From contig JANPWX010000444.1 of assembly GCA_024734555.1 (NCBI GenBank), positions 186,001 to 250,000 of the forward strand: 64,000 nucleotides of DNA. Reading direction: 5' to 3'. How positions within the stretch are numbered: position 1 is the stretch's first letter; each line of letters opens with the position of its first letter. The position numbers were made by a program, and so were the translations under genes. The notes below the pieces were generated by a model. That model searched no databases, was not told the origin of the DNA, and was given only the letters and a program-made list of their open reading frames with translations. This document shows, in pieces, positions 39,601 to 51,900 of the stretch. The DNA is from Trochalopteron elliotii. Its lineage: Eukaryota; Chordata; Aves; Passeriformes; Leiothrichidae.

Positions 39601-40559
39601 CTGTTTGCAAAAGTGGTTGAAATTTATAATGTTTAATGTCCAATACTCATTTTTGGTACAGTGGACTCTGCAAAACAATGTTGAAATTAAAGCTGAAAAC
39701 AACATAATGTGAGCTATAAGTCATATATAAGAAAATGACAAATAACCCAGTTCAGATTTTGAGAATGCCCTGTGATAAGCTGCATACAAATTTCCATGGA
39801 AACACAGACAATTGGCCTTTTAACAAATAATCTGCATGTTGAAATATCAGCATGTAATTTTTTTTTAAATGGACAAATGAATGAAGATTATGTTCAGTTT
39901 GTGTACAATAAAATAGAATTGCCCTGGATTCCACAAACAAATTGTTTGCTGCAAATAATTCATTGATGTTTCCTTCTGTACTATAAAACTCCAATAATTT
40001 TCCAGTCATTTCAATGAAGTAATAGTTCCAACATTTTTTATTTTCATGTCCTTTTGCAGTGATAGCTATTGAAATATTGGTTTATTTTAATTAAGAACTG
40101 GCTTGTACAATATTTTTTATTACTTATGCAGCAAAGTCTGGCTTAGTTTGTTGGATAATTTTAGATACAAATATGTTTCAAGGCAAATGAAAAGCAATAT
40201 TCAGTCCAATTGCAGTAAACAGTTTAAATGTTTAAAGAAATTGTTAAACTACAATAATGAATGGCACTGTATTAATCTACAGATACCTGAATGATGCCAA
40301 AAGTAAGGTGCTGGACAATATAGAAGGAAAAAAAAAAACAATTTCCAGACATTAAGAACCTCAGCTACTCTTTGAACACCCCCACTTGCCTCCTGGTTTC
40401 ATGACAAAGTATTTTTGTTCTATCAGGAGGTGCTAAATTTTGCTGGATCTACATAAACAAATTTCTTTAGCTAACGTTAATTTTAAGGAAGGGGAAAACA
40501 CTTTAAACCAGTATTTATTATTATTAAACAACTTTTTGAAATTCTGTAAAAGGAATTTC

Positions 40560-40650
40560 AAATGGGAAAAGGGAAGAAGGGAAAGGAAGGAAAGGGAATA
40601 GGAAAGTGAGAAGAGGGAAGGGGGAAGGCTGAAGAAAAAAAAAGAAGAGA
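40560..40650. repeat. 91-bp polypurine tract
   Basis: Of 91 bases only five are pyrimidines (40563, 40599, 40607, 40629, 40630). The rest are G/A in GGGAAGAAGGGAAAGGAAGG-like runs. Such homopurine tracts can form triplex DNA. The antisense open frame across it (Ser/Leu/Phe-rich) is a composition artefact. Confidence 0.85.
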
Positions 40651-42362
40651 TAGTAAAAGTAATTTTATATTCCAATACCATCTAAACATTGGTCATAGTC
40701 TACCACCTGTAGAGCATTTTTGCAATTTATTCAAGATTATATTTGAACAGATATGTTAACAGAAAAGAGGGAAAGAAACTAAAGATACTAGCAAGGGAGA
40801 TCTATGCCTAATTCGTGCATTCGGAGGTGAATTTATAACATTTTCCCAAAAGACTGGAAAATCACATATATCACACTTTCAAAAAAAAAAAAAATGCTGC
40901 CTCTTTTCCCACACAGAGAGCTGTGAGTGCATCAGAATTGAATATAGTCTGGCTTTGTCCCTTCTGTTCTGCAGAATTTACTGGAAATTCTCTACATTAT
41001 TTTTTGCAGGTTCTTTCGTTCAAGGACTTAAGATGGCTGCAGAGATTCTAATCCTATACGCAAAGTTACAGAATTCTTCTCCATCTGTTTATTTACTGTT
41101 GGAATTAGATGATTTTGTGAGCAGACACTATGAATCTGGTTAGAAAGAATTCAAATAAAACATAGATGTCTGTTGAAAGACAAATGTATGAAACAACCTT
41201 CTGTGTAGATGACCTGAAGGCAACATGCTTCTGAATAAAGTACTTATGACTAAAAACATGCATTGCTTGCTATTTTCTATGTGCAGAGGATAGAATTTTG
41301 AAAGAACTGAGGTTTTTCATAGTGCAAACTCTACTATTGTTGTTTCTAATTCAAATTTTTTTATTCAAACTTACCACTTTAAGGCTAAAACTTCTTTGGA
41401 ATGGTGCCTAATAGCATTTGTTTTCAACAAAAGCATCAGGAAGTCAAGAAAATCATCTCTTAGTATTAGCATCATAAATAATGCACAAAAAGAGCTAAGG
41501 GTAATGAATTTATAATTTGTGGGTTTGGTGGGTTTTATTTTTTAAATGTCTGAAAATGTAGTTGCCTATAAAGTAGAAAAATTCATTGTGGAAACAAACA
41601 ATATTATCTCTTTTGCCCCAGTTACAGCCCTGAAGTGGACATATGTAACATATTGTCAGGCAATTAAAATGGGTAGCTCAAAGGTTTGTTTGAACATGTA
41701 GCACTTATATGAGTGATAAGTTGTAGGACAGAACTTCTGTGTCTTTTACAGAAACCAAGATTTTGGTGTAATATTGCAAAAATATTCATATTAGGAAAAA
41801 ACCCCAGGTTTTCAGAATGTTGCCACCCACTTTAAAATGTTTTTTAAGTTGAAATACAGAACAAAAACTTTATGTCTTTTTAGGACACATCATGGCTTTG
41901 AAAGTTTGGGAGTTTTTATGGTGAAGCAGAATGAATGGTGATTTCTCTATCTAGGTTCAAAACCTTCTGCTATAATTTTCCTTCAAGCTTAATTTTTAAT
42001 TTATTTTATCACACATAATTAATACACATCAAGGACTAATTGCTTAATCTCTTTTGAAGACTGCATATTAGAAAAGAAGTTGAATGAAACCATCCAGAAC
42101 TGGCTATATGAGTTAATTGTAGGAGAGACCACTCTAAGGGCTCCAGAGGGACTATTTGGGTTTTACCTGCTAATAGTGCTGTTATTGTTCTGTGGATCCT
42201 ACTCTTCAAGGGAATGTGAAAACAAAGCTGAGGGCATCTTAGCCTTGGTCACCTTTTCTCTTCCCCATCTACACTACCAGACTGTGCAGGCAGGGAAACC
42301 CAATGAATAGGAGATGCAACCTGTAGGAATGGCCTTCCCATCACCTCAGCATTGACAGTTTT

Positions 42363-43154
42363 TGTTGGAGTGCGTGTCTCTTTGGTCAGCCCGGTGTTCG
42401 GCTAGACCTCCCAGCAGCTCCGACACGCCACAACAGGACCAATTTGTGAGTTCTTGGCTCAGCAGCCCCTGGACCTTCGCTGTCACGCCGTGGTGTAAGT
42501 GAAAGAGGGGACTCTCGGAGGGTCGGGGGGGACAGAGTTTTATTGGAGTCACAGGGGAACCCCTTACCTCCTGCCCGATGCCTCAGGAGAGACCTCGGAC
42601 AAAGGCTACAGGAGGGTTTTGTCCAGGACAGGCTCAAGGGGTGGATACAAACTACAAACAAATAAAACAAAGCAAAGTAACACATGCCAACTGAATTACC
42701 TAACTACTAACAAATCAAGGTAATTTGGGGAGGGGTCTCGGGGGAATCTGCCAACTGCTGTTCTAATCTCTTCGAAAGTTCTGGACCTTGAAGATAGTGA
42801 CTTAATGATGGACAGGGCAAGAAGGAGAGGATTGGCAGGGAGCATCATGGGGAAAGGACCAATAGGAAACAGTCTCTGGGCAAAGACCAGAGAGGCACAG
42901 AAACTCTTATCAACTTATGATAAGAGAAAACTTCAAGACAAGAGGCCCTTATGGGGTAACTAGAGCTATACTAACTTATAACAAAACCTTTTCCAAAACA
43001 TGGAAATCTTGCAAACCCACAAGTTTTCGGCGTATCTCAGGTGGAAGATGGGCAGGACATGCACTCTACAGACAAAACAAACTTTGCCCTTTCTCCTTAC
43101 CTTACAGTCTATGTCCTTTTAATACTAAAAGTGTGTGCTGTTTCCCCACAACCA
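42363..43154 (-). mobile_element. Solo LTR of an endogenous retrovirus, CpG-rich, minus orientation
   Basis: A block of about 792 bp with sharply higher GC and CpG content than its surroundings. The plus strand starts TGTTGGAGTGCG and ends CCCCACAACCA, giving TG...CA ends. The flanks are GTTTT (left) and TTTTT (right), consistent with a short target duplication though ambiguous in T-rich DNA. Orientation is minus: AATAAA lies at the complement of 42538-42543 in a CpG-rich segment, followed by about 175 bp of U5-like sequence to the 42363 end. No gag, pol or env lies on either side, so it is a solo LTR left by recombination. The family is uncertain (ERVK- or other avian class). Open frames inside it are shadows. 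Confidence 0.75.
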
Positions 43155-45566
43155 TTTTTATTCCCAGAAAAAGAAAACACTTTGGTACACCTATTATTTT
43201 AATTAGTATGTAGCCTTCAGCAAAGCTCTGAGCAGTAAAATTTCATGCATTTTCAAAAACCCCACCAAAAATTACTGTAAATTACCACTATGCAATATCT
43301 CCATGTCCTAAATGTCATATGTATGAAAAAGGTGTTTAAAAGAAGCTCGCAGAGTTATACAATGTGTTCATTGTAACCAAAGCAGAAAGAGGTACTTGAA
43401 TTGGCTTGGCCAGTTCGCCTTGCTGAACAAATAACCTGAGAAATGTTTCAGCTCTAAGGCTTCTTGTAACTGAGACATTCCATGTGAGGCTGACAAAAAG
43501 TGCATCACCGTTCCCCATCCTGGCCAGTTGAACTGTCTTGGCTTACTAAACAGTAAATCAGGAGTAAATGGCTTTGCACAGAAACCTTCAAGAAGACTAG
43601 GAACAATCTAACACAGAAGAATTGTAATATTGAAATTGATACCTGTTTATTAGATCTGTAAATGACTGATCACTATAGTTTGTAAATCACTGATTTCCAT
43701 TTAATATCTTTGCTCCAGTAAAAGCTTCCAAGCAACATATCTTTTTCTTCAGAAAGTAGAAGCCGAATGTCTTACAGTTTGCTTTAGCAGAACTCAGGAT
43801 TTTTTTTTTCCCTGTGGTTGAAGGAAAATTTTGCAACAATGTCTGCATTAAAACTGTTGCAGTTTTAGGAATTCAGGCCAGGAATTTTAGGCTCACACCA
43901 AGTTTATTAATTATTTATTTATTTAGTCCCAGAAAGAAAGGAGAAGCAGCTTTCTATTATATATTTCTGCTTATTTAATAAATAAGGTGCCTGAGCAGAA
44001 ACGCATCGAGTTTCCAGTCTGTCTTTAGCCAGGCAGAGTACAAAATATATCTTCTGTATGTATCTGAGATTTCCCCATAATATTTGCCCCTCTGCACCTC
44101 AGGGTAGAAGGAAAATGAAAAATTGGAACATTATTTTCTCAGTATTTCTTGTGAACATAGTTCCACCATGCAGAAGAGACATTTTGGGTTACAGGTAGCA
44201 TGTACAAGCAGGACCATAACTTTTAACCTAATTATCTGTTTTCTGATACCTGGGCTTGGGGAACTTCCTGACATTATTTTAAAGAGTCATCAAATACTAT
44301 GTTATGTTACATCATCACACTATGTAGTATGTACTAATTGTCTTCTTTCTTAAAAAACTTCAGCATAGAGGTGGCATTGAGTCACGCTAATTAAAAAATA
44401 AATCAAAAGCAACAACAGCAACAACAAGAAACTATTCCAAACAAATCAAGTCTAAGGAAAAAATAAAGGCAAGTTGCATGTTACTTCCCGGTAAAAATAT
44501 TGAGAACTATGGCCTCAATGTCAACAAGGGCAAAATGTCATTGATTTTTTCCTAGGATGACATCTATAGGTCTGTGTACAAAATGCCATGAGATGTAGAT
44601 CTTTTTAGGAACAGGGTAGACTGACTGTGAGATTACCACTATTTTCCCGTGACAAAGATCTAAATGAAATTTGGAAAAATTCCTTTAGATTTCATCAATT
44701 GTTAATGTGTTATACTGCTTGTATTCATTCACACTGCAGACAGAATTATTTTGTAATAGCTTCAGAAGTTTGAATGTTAAAGTCAACTCATACATTTCTG
44801 TAACTGAAGTTGATATAAATTATTACTTTTTCCAACACAGAATACATTGCAAATAACTCTAGTCTCTAGGCAAATATTTCTTATATACCAGAAAGACACA
44901 GCTTCCTGAAGAAATTTCCCTTAATTTTTGTAAGACAATATGTGCTATATCCTCAACCTAACCTCTTCTTTTCAGTTTGGCTTTGTCAGGAAGAATTATT
45001 GACATTCTTGGAGACAGGCAATATTCACAGAATATACAGTAGTGTTTACTTTAAAAAATGAGACTGTTCAATCAAAGGAGGTAGACAGCTAGGACTTTCA
45101 TCTAAGCCAAAGTCATCTCAATGGGAACTTTCCTGCAGTGCAATGCTCTATATTCTAAATTGTTACCGTGCTGTGCCTGTCTTCTTATTTTTAGGTAACA
45201 GATGCAGCTCATTGCTTGGAATACAATTTACAGATTTTTATAATAGAGGTATGAATTATTAATCTGCCTTTCAGTTGTAACTTTTTGTGTATTGTAGCTT
45301 AGTAAATAATGATAAGCAAGAAATCAACAAGAGCACTATGGTGTGTTTCCTAAAATCAAACAGGTACAAGAAGAGAGTTAACAGAGATCGTGCCTAGACA
45401 CGGTGTAGGCTTAGTGACCACTGTAAATATATGTATTTGCTGCCTCTTATAAGCAAAGTATTTTGCTGGGAAATAAACTAGTCTGAAAATCTTTAAAATA
45501 TCTAGAAGATTCAGAGTAATTCAAGCAGTGTATAGTGTAATTCTTTGGCTGTGTTTTATTGGTGTG
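43155..45566. other. Non-coding DNA between LTR and CR1
   Basis: No gene or repeat recognised, apart from A/T-rich runs and an ATTTATTT stretch near 43910. Open frames are short (76 codons at most). Confidence 0.5.
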
Positions 45567-45950
45567 TTCAGCCTGGAGAAGAGGAGACTGAGGGGAGACC
45601 TCATTGCAGTTACAACTTCCTTGTGAAGGGAAGAGAAGGGGCAGGCACTGTTCTCTTCTCTGTGGTGACCAGGGACAGGACCAGAGGGAATGGCCTGATG
45701 CTGCGTCAGGGGAGGTTTAGGTTGGATATCAGGGAAAGTTCTTTACCCACAGGGTGGCTGGGAACTGGAACAGGCTCCCTAGAGAAGAGGTAACAGCACC
45801 AGCCTGATGGAGTTCAGTGAGTTTTTGGATAATGCACTCAGACACATGGTGTGATTCTTGGGGCTGGTCTTGCGCAGGGTCAGGTGTTAGACTACATAAT
45901 CCTTGTGTGTCCCTTTTCAATTCAGCTTATTCTGTGATTCAGTGATTTTG
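45567..45950 (+). mobile_element. CR1 LINE 3' tail fragment
   Basis: This is a 5'-truncated CR1 copy. It starts TTCAGCCTGGAGAAGAGGAG, a block from the C-terminal end of ORF2, continues through GACCAGGGACAGGACCAGAG and GGGGAGGTTTAGGTTGGATA, and ends in the CR1 terminal repeat (ATTCTGTGATTCAGTGATT, 45929-45947). Ten A follow at 45951-45960. About 384 bp long and too diverged to code. Confidence 0.92.
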
Positions 45951-46027
45951 AAAAAAAAAAGAAATTATGCCCTTAAAACAATTTAAAGAGATATGATTGT
46001 GAAAGATTTTTAATTCTACAAAGATTT

Positions 46028-46110
46028 TATATATACATATATAATATATATGCATATAAAAACATATATATGTGTATATATACACACACAAACACATATA
46101 TATATGTACA
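46028..46110. repeat. Compound TA/CA microsatellite
   Basis: About 83 bp of TATATACA-like units merging into ACACACAAACACA and back to TATATA. Strongly self-complementary. Confidence 0.85.
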
Positions 46111-46451
46111 AAATTTCAAAATGTATGACAAAGAAATATAGCTGGATTTTTTTTTGCACCAGAGGTCATTTACAAAAAGAAGGAAATGAAAGAAACAAAG
46201 CCTTCTCAGTGATTTTTTCTCAGCATCTTAAGCCTCACTATTAAAAGCACAGCTGAATATATTTTTTATCTAAAATAATAATTTTAACTAATATAGCTTA
46301 AGGTTAATATTTGCATTCAGTTCAATAGCACTTAAGATTCCAGAATTCACCTCGGTGTTATTTTGTCATCTGAAATTCATTTTCCATTTCCATTTAATCT
46401 ACTCCATTTTCTGTAATGGGTGAGGTCAAAATAACAAAGAAAAGAATTTAT

Positions 46452-46500
46452 TGACCTTGCAATGAATTGACCTTATTGACCTTATTGACCTTATTGACCT
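46452..46500 (-). promoter_or_regulatory. Array of five AGGTCA half-sites (DR3-like)
   Basis: TGACCT occurs five times: 46452-46457, 46468-46473, 46477-46482, 46486-46491 and 46495-46500. On the minus strand the last four read AGGTCA with a 3-base spacer, the DR3 layout bound by some nuclear-receptor dimers, and each has the extended AAGGTCA form. One AGGTCA in the opposite direction lies at 46423-46428. It can equally be seen as a 9-bp tandem repeat that happens to contain the motif. No gene is nearby to be regulated. Confidence 0.3.
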
Positions 46501-47862
46501 TGAATGGAAGCAAAGTAATTGTCCCACTATTTTAGTCATTGAGAAGATAATCAGTATGTTTTATATTTTATAGATTTTTTTAATATTCTTTAATAATCTC
46601 TTGGCACATATACACATTATAATTTTGTAGTATTTTTATAGACTATGATATTAGTATAGGCTAATAAGTAATGTAACTTTTGTGCATTTGAGCACACCCG
46701 ATCTTTAAAGCATGGTTGTCTAACTTTAGTAGACAGCATTTTCATAGAGGTCATGGTCATATTTTTAAAACATTGATCATTGGACTAAACATTAAGTCAT
46801 GACCCCTGAAGTAATTTTAACTTCTACTGCATGCCTAACACCATGTGGGAATAAAAATCATTATTAAATTAGCAAAATGGAAATTGGTACATTCAACTGA
46901 GTCTGATTGAAGCCAAATTTTCAATAATTATGGAAAAAATTATAAGCACAGAATTTCTGTACCAGCAGGACAGAAAAGATAAGACAGAACTATATCCAAC
47001 TATATATTTATAAATTAAGGCTTATAAAATAATGCATATTAAACACTAAGTAAAGTGGCACTACAGTCCTTAAAACCTCATCTATCTTTTTGCCAGTCTT
47101 ATCCTACTGGTAATATTAACAAAAAAAAAAAAGGATAACATTGCTTTTAATGACCCTGAGAATATCTGGTATTTAGAAAACTTCAGCTCATATGTATCCC
47201 CATAGCAAATAAATACACATTCTTAGATTTCTGTCTTCAGGCAAGGACCTTTCAAAGCTGTTTTGCATTTTATTCATTTCACACCAAATGCATCTGGTAT
47301 TCTTTTCTATTATACGGGGTTAGAAGTGCTTGAATACTGCTGTAACTTTAGAATTCAGACATGCACACATGAGTTTGGGTACAAAGTTTGCATACAATCC
47401 TCTCAGGAGGTGTGTATGAATCTCAGTGTATTAGAAAGTCTCAGAGCAAGGTATGGATTTTCTGCATGATGCTACCTTATTTTCTCTTGCAAACCATTAC
47501 TACCAAAATTTATACCCTCATTAAGCACTAACAGTAGAAAACTGTGGATATAGAAGGAACTAACTGAATTTAATTATCATGGCAGTAGGTACATTGAAAT
47601 CCTTGAAATCTCTCTCTTCCACGGTTGTTTTTTACCCTTGTCAGCATTAGCTTAAGGTTCGGTATCAGTAGAGAACGGTCCAGATTCTTCAACAAATAGA
47701 TATCCACAAAGATAGCAAGACCCTGCCCTCACCAATATAATTTGGCAGGTTGTGCCACCTGCTTTGTCATAGAATGGAATTAAGTCTTGGCAGAGCTGCT
47801 TATTTCAGCTCTCTGTACTCGAAGACAGTCTTTTTATAAAAGTAACCCACAAAACCCTCTGC

Positions 47863-48941
47863 GTCACAGAGTCACAGACCAGGTAAGTTTGGAAGGGACC
47901 AACCTTGAGCCATCTGGTCCAACCTCCCTGCTCAGCCAGGGCCATCCTAGAGCACATTGCACAAGGTTGTGCCCAGATAGTTCTGGAACATCTCCAGAGA
48001 CGGAGACTCCAAAATCTCTCTGGACAATCTGTTCCAGTGCTCGGTCACTTACACAATAGAGATGTTCTTCCCCATGTTCAGCTGGAGCTTACGTCAGTGT
48101 CTGCCCATTACCTCTTGTCCTTTTGCTCAGCACCACCAAGCAGAGACTGGATCGGTCCTCTTGGCACCCTCCCTTTCAGATACTGACAGACATTAATAAA
48201 GTCTTCTCTCGCAGTTGTCTCTTCTCAAGGCTGAACAAACTCAAGTCAGCCTTTCCCAGTAAGAGAGATACTCCACTACCCTAATAACCTTCATTGCCCT
48301 TTGCTGGGCCTGGTCCAGGTTTTCCATGTCTCTCTTGTACTGGAGGACACAGCACCCCAGATGTGGCCTCACTAGGACCAAGTATGGGGACAGGATCACC
48401 TGTCTCACCCTGCTGGAATGCTCTTCCTGATGCACCCCAGGATGTCATTGGCCTTCTTAGCCACAAGGACGCTCTGCTGGCTCATGGACAGCTTGGTGTC
48501 CACCAGAACCCCCAGACTGCTCTCCACAAGCTACTTTCCAACAGCTCAGGTCCAGCCTGTGCTGGTGCCTGGGGTTATTCCCCCCAGGTGAAGGACTCTG
48601 CATTTGTCCTTATTGAACTTTAGTAAGTTCTTCCCTGTCCATCTCTCCAACCTGCCAGGGTCCCTCTGAAGGGCTGCACAGCCCTCTGGGGTATATTGGC
48701 CATCCCTCCCAGCTTTGTGTCATCAGTGAACTTTCTGAGGAGGCCTCTGCCCCTCCATCTAAGTTTGAGGATAAGCTAAATACTGGACCCAGCATTAAAC
48801 CTTGGAGGAGCTCATCATCAGTATCAGGCTTTCAAACTAGAAGGTGTGCCCTCTGGGATTCAACCAAATTTCAACCCATCTCACTGTTCACTCATCCAGT
48901 CCACATTTTTTGAGTTTGCCCCTGATGATATTGTGAGAGCC
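47863..48941 (-). mobile_element. CR1 LINE, reverse transcriptase to 3' tail
   Basis: A 5'-truncated CR1 copy of about 1.08 kb. Read on the minus strand it begins inside the reverse transcriptase, shows KFTDDTKL near 48730 (the catalytic F-x-DD motif, with Thr where Ala is usual), then LVLVRPHLGCCV near 48370 and QQRAMKVIR near 48300. It continues through the ORF2 end and 3' UTR to the CR1 tail at 47863-47900 (GGTCCAACC complement, then CACAGAGTCACAGA on the plus strand). Frameshifts and stops split the frame, so the copy is inactive. The plus-strand open frames at 47787-48186 and 48294-48623 are shadows. Confidence 0.93.
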
Positions 48942-51900
48942 AAAAATCTTTAATCTTCAGCTGATCGCTGTCTGTAGTTTGTTTTGTGGTGATGAAGTGC
49001 TATAAAATAGATTTAATGAATAATTAAACCACAGAATTTCTCTGATTGTTCACAAACAAGCATTGTATTCCTATAAATGTTGCAAGCATGAGCATGAGAC
49101 TCTAAGTAAAATAAAGACACCAAACTGTCCTCTATGTCCTGGAACTAGTCTCTCACGGAATCCGACTAAAAATGTCCTTGAGTAATACCCTTGAATCTGG
49201 TTAGGAATAGCCTTGATAATCTGGTTAGAAATGCCCTTACACTGAGGTTTCAATTTAGAGCTGCCTTCATTTAAATAATTACAGTGAGCAGCAGCAATAC
49301 AGACTTCCTTCTGATAGAGCATCACCTTCATAACCACATAAAAATACCCTAAAAATGCAAAAGCATCTTTTTTTCCTTTTTTTTCTCCTAGATTATTGTG
49401 CTTCAATGAAGTTTAGTACTTGTTATGAAACACAGGATTTCCTAACCAGATGAAAGAGCACCAAGACCTTTCTAATCGAGACCTAATAGTTACCCTCAGC
49501 TCAGAAAAAGAGATATACAATTTATCTATTGGTCTACCAGCTTTAAACAAAGAAAAAATATTTTTCCATACTCATCTCTTTCACTGGAATCATTATGCTT
49601 AGCCTCATCGAGATTCTTTGCAAGGTTTTGTGAATTTGCAGAGGGATGTGACAAGAGTAGCTCCCCAACCAGATATTTCATTAAAGATATATGTGAAATA
49701 TAAATAAAAATTGCCTTGAAATCTTCACCAAAAAAAGTAAAAAATTTTGCAGGGAATCTTCTAATTACTATCATCTTCAGTAGACTGCAGATGAAAACAA
49801 CAGCAGCTTCTGTTTGTGATACATAGCTGCTCTGCTCCTGCTCTTTCCTTTGAGAAATACTTAGCTCTCAGATTGAATATACCAGCCAACCAAGTACCCA
49901 CCAAATATTGCTTTTTTAGACCAGCTTTTTTCCTTTCTTAATTGTCCACAATATTTCACCTATCAATACCCTGAATTTCCTCAGAGATAAAAAGAAACAA
50001 TCTAGACAGCATCTTCCCCACAGTAAAAATAGTAACCGCACTATGCCATTAAGAAACCAGAGCCCTATTTATTCATTTCACACTTGGTTTCTGGAGGAGA
50101 CTGGTTTGTTTCTGTCCCTGGAGGAAGTGCCTGGTATGAGGCTTGAAACGTCAGGGATAATTAAGACAAACTGTGCTTTTTTGCCCCAACAAAGGAAATA
50201 TATCCCTTAAAATAACTCCCTACTGAAATCTCTGAACAAAAACCAGCCCAGCACTGTTGAGGTAGCTTACAATGCTAAATCAATTGTCAGCATTAGCAAG
50301 GCTCTGAACTGGAGCACCTTGCAGTTTCATTGCAATCCAGCAGCTACTGTGTTATCAGCAGGTAAAAGTACAAATACAATGCTGAATAGTCAGTTATGAA
50401 AGCACCAGTATGGGGATCAAATAAAAAGACATATAACAAAGATGTTTATGTCTCAGAAACTGAAAATACAATTACTGTAAGGTCAAAGTTTAGAGATCAG
50501 AGGCATTCAATAACATTTCTCATTCAGCCATTTTAGTGTCAGTAGTCTTTAAGCAGTGTTGGAGTTCATATTTACTTAAGAATTGAGCAAAATTACTGTA
50601 TTCTGTACAGTCGGTTCCCCACTGCACTGTAAAAACATCTCTTAGAAACACTGAGAAAATTTCTCTGCAAAGGTGATCTGGTGTCAGACCTTGGTTTTAT
50701 GTCTGCTTATCAAGTTTAAGAGAGGAAGGTAGTAATTTTCTTCTTATAATTGTTTACTAATCTGTCTTCAGGACACTGAATGAGCCCAAACATCTAATTT
50801 TTTTCAAAAAAGTTTTCCATCACACTGGGTCATTACAGTTTAATTTGGCAGTGCTTGATTTTCCAGCAATAATTCAATAGATCTTGGATTCCAGATTCTG
50901 AAATCTTTTGAGAATTACTAGTGCAATGTTAATCCCCTAACATATTTTCTTAAACCATTATGTAATGTAGTTTACTCTTTTTTTAAATATTTTAGACTTC
51001 CTTTTTTAAATAAAAATAGCACAGTAAAGGGCTTTTCTTTCTCTGATGCCTTTTCTTATGAACTAATGCTACTTAGCCTGAATAAGAAATTGATAAAACA
51101 ATGCTTTGTAAAAATAGTTTTTCTGTGATATGTTTAATATCATGGAAAATATAGTTTAAAATGCTAGAAAAACAAGTCTGCTTTTCAGATCTTGTAAGAT
51201 ATATGAAAGCATAGCATGCAACAAGACCATATATAGGATGATAAAAACTGTGATTATTACATGAACACTAGAAGTTCATAATTTTCAGATCTGTCTCATC
51301 AGACCACTTTCATGCAGAATGCACAAAAACTGGTTGGAAACTTCTGTTAAATTGTTGTACTGAAACCACGTTAACATATTTTTTAATGGTACTGGCATAA
51401 AGGACTTTAGAAAAGGTATTCATAATGAAGTTGGTCTCTGTTGAAAGTTTCCTTCCTGCAGCTTTGGTTGCTACAGTGGATGATGAAACTCCCTCTGAGA
51501 TGGAGGGACTGACGTGTTAGATAGGAACAACAGCAGCCCCAGCATTGTGCTTAGCCACTAACCCAGAAAAGCTAGCAGAAGAATATTGAAAAAGGTCTAG
51601 CCCATCTCCAGAGTCTCTTTTCTTTCTCTAAAACACAGGTGGTTTTGCCAGGAAAGCTGACAGTCCTATCTCTTCCCCACCTCTTTTGATTGTAGTATAG
51701 CTACTAAGATTAGGGAACTAGGCAGGGTTCAGTACACTTTTCTAGTGTTATTTAGCAAAAAAGACAGTGGCATGAAAGCAGAATTTCTGAGTTCCATTTT
51801 GTCCTTTAAGAGTCTCATATATCCCCTGCAACTGAAATACACAGTCTTTGGAGCTGGAACTGGAACAAGGATGCTCTTCCTGGGTGATAAGACTCTGATT

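Larger units (their letters stand above)
23145..42362. other. Long stretch without recognisable genes
   Basis: About 19 kb of AT-rich, unique-looking DNA. The longest open frame (146 codons, minus, 23530-23970) is rich in hydrophobic residues but matches no family I know, and the plus strand is also open for 73 codons over part of it. Noted inside: a 30-bp duplication (27092-27145), a 15-bp duplication (30968-30997), a poly(T) run with upstream poly(A)-signal geometry (34055-34092), an exon-like frame (36308-36472), A-rich tracts and a purine tract (40560-40650). Nothing supports a complete gene. Confidence 0.5.
45961..47862. other. Non-coding DNA with AT microsatellite and half-site array
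   Basis: No gene. Contains the TA/CA-rich microsatellite at 46028-46110 and the TGACCT array at 46452-46500. Confidence 0.5.
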
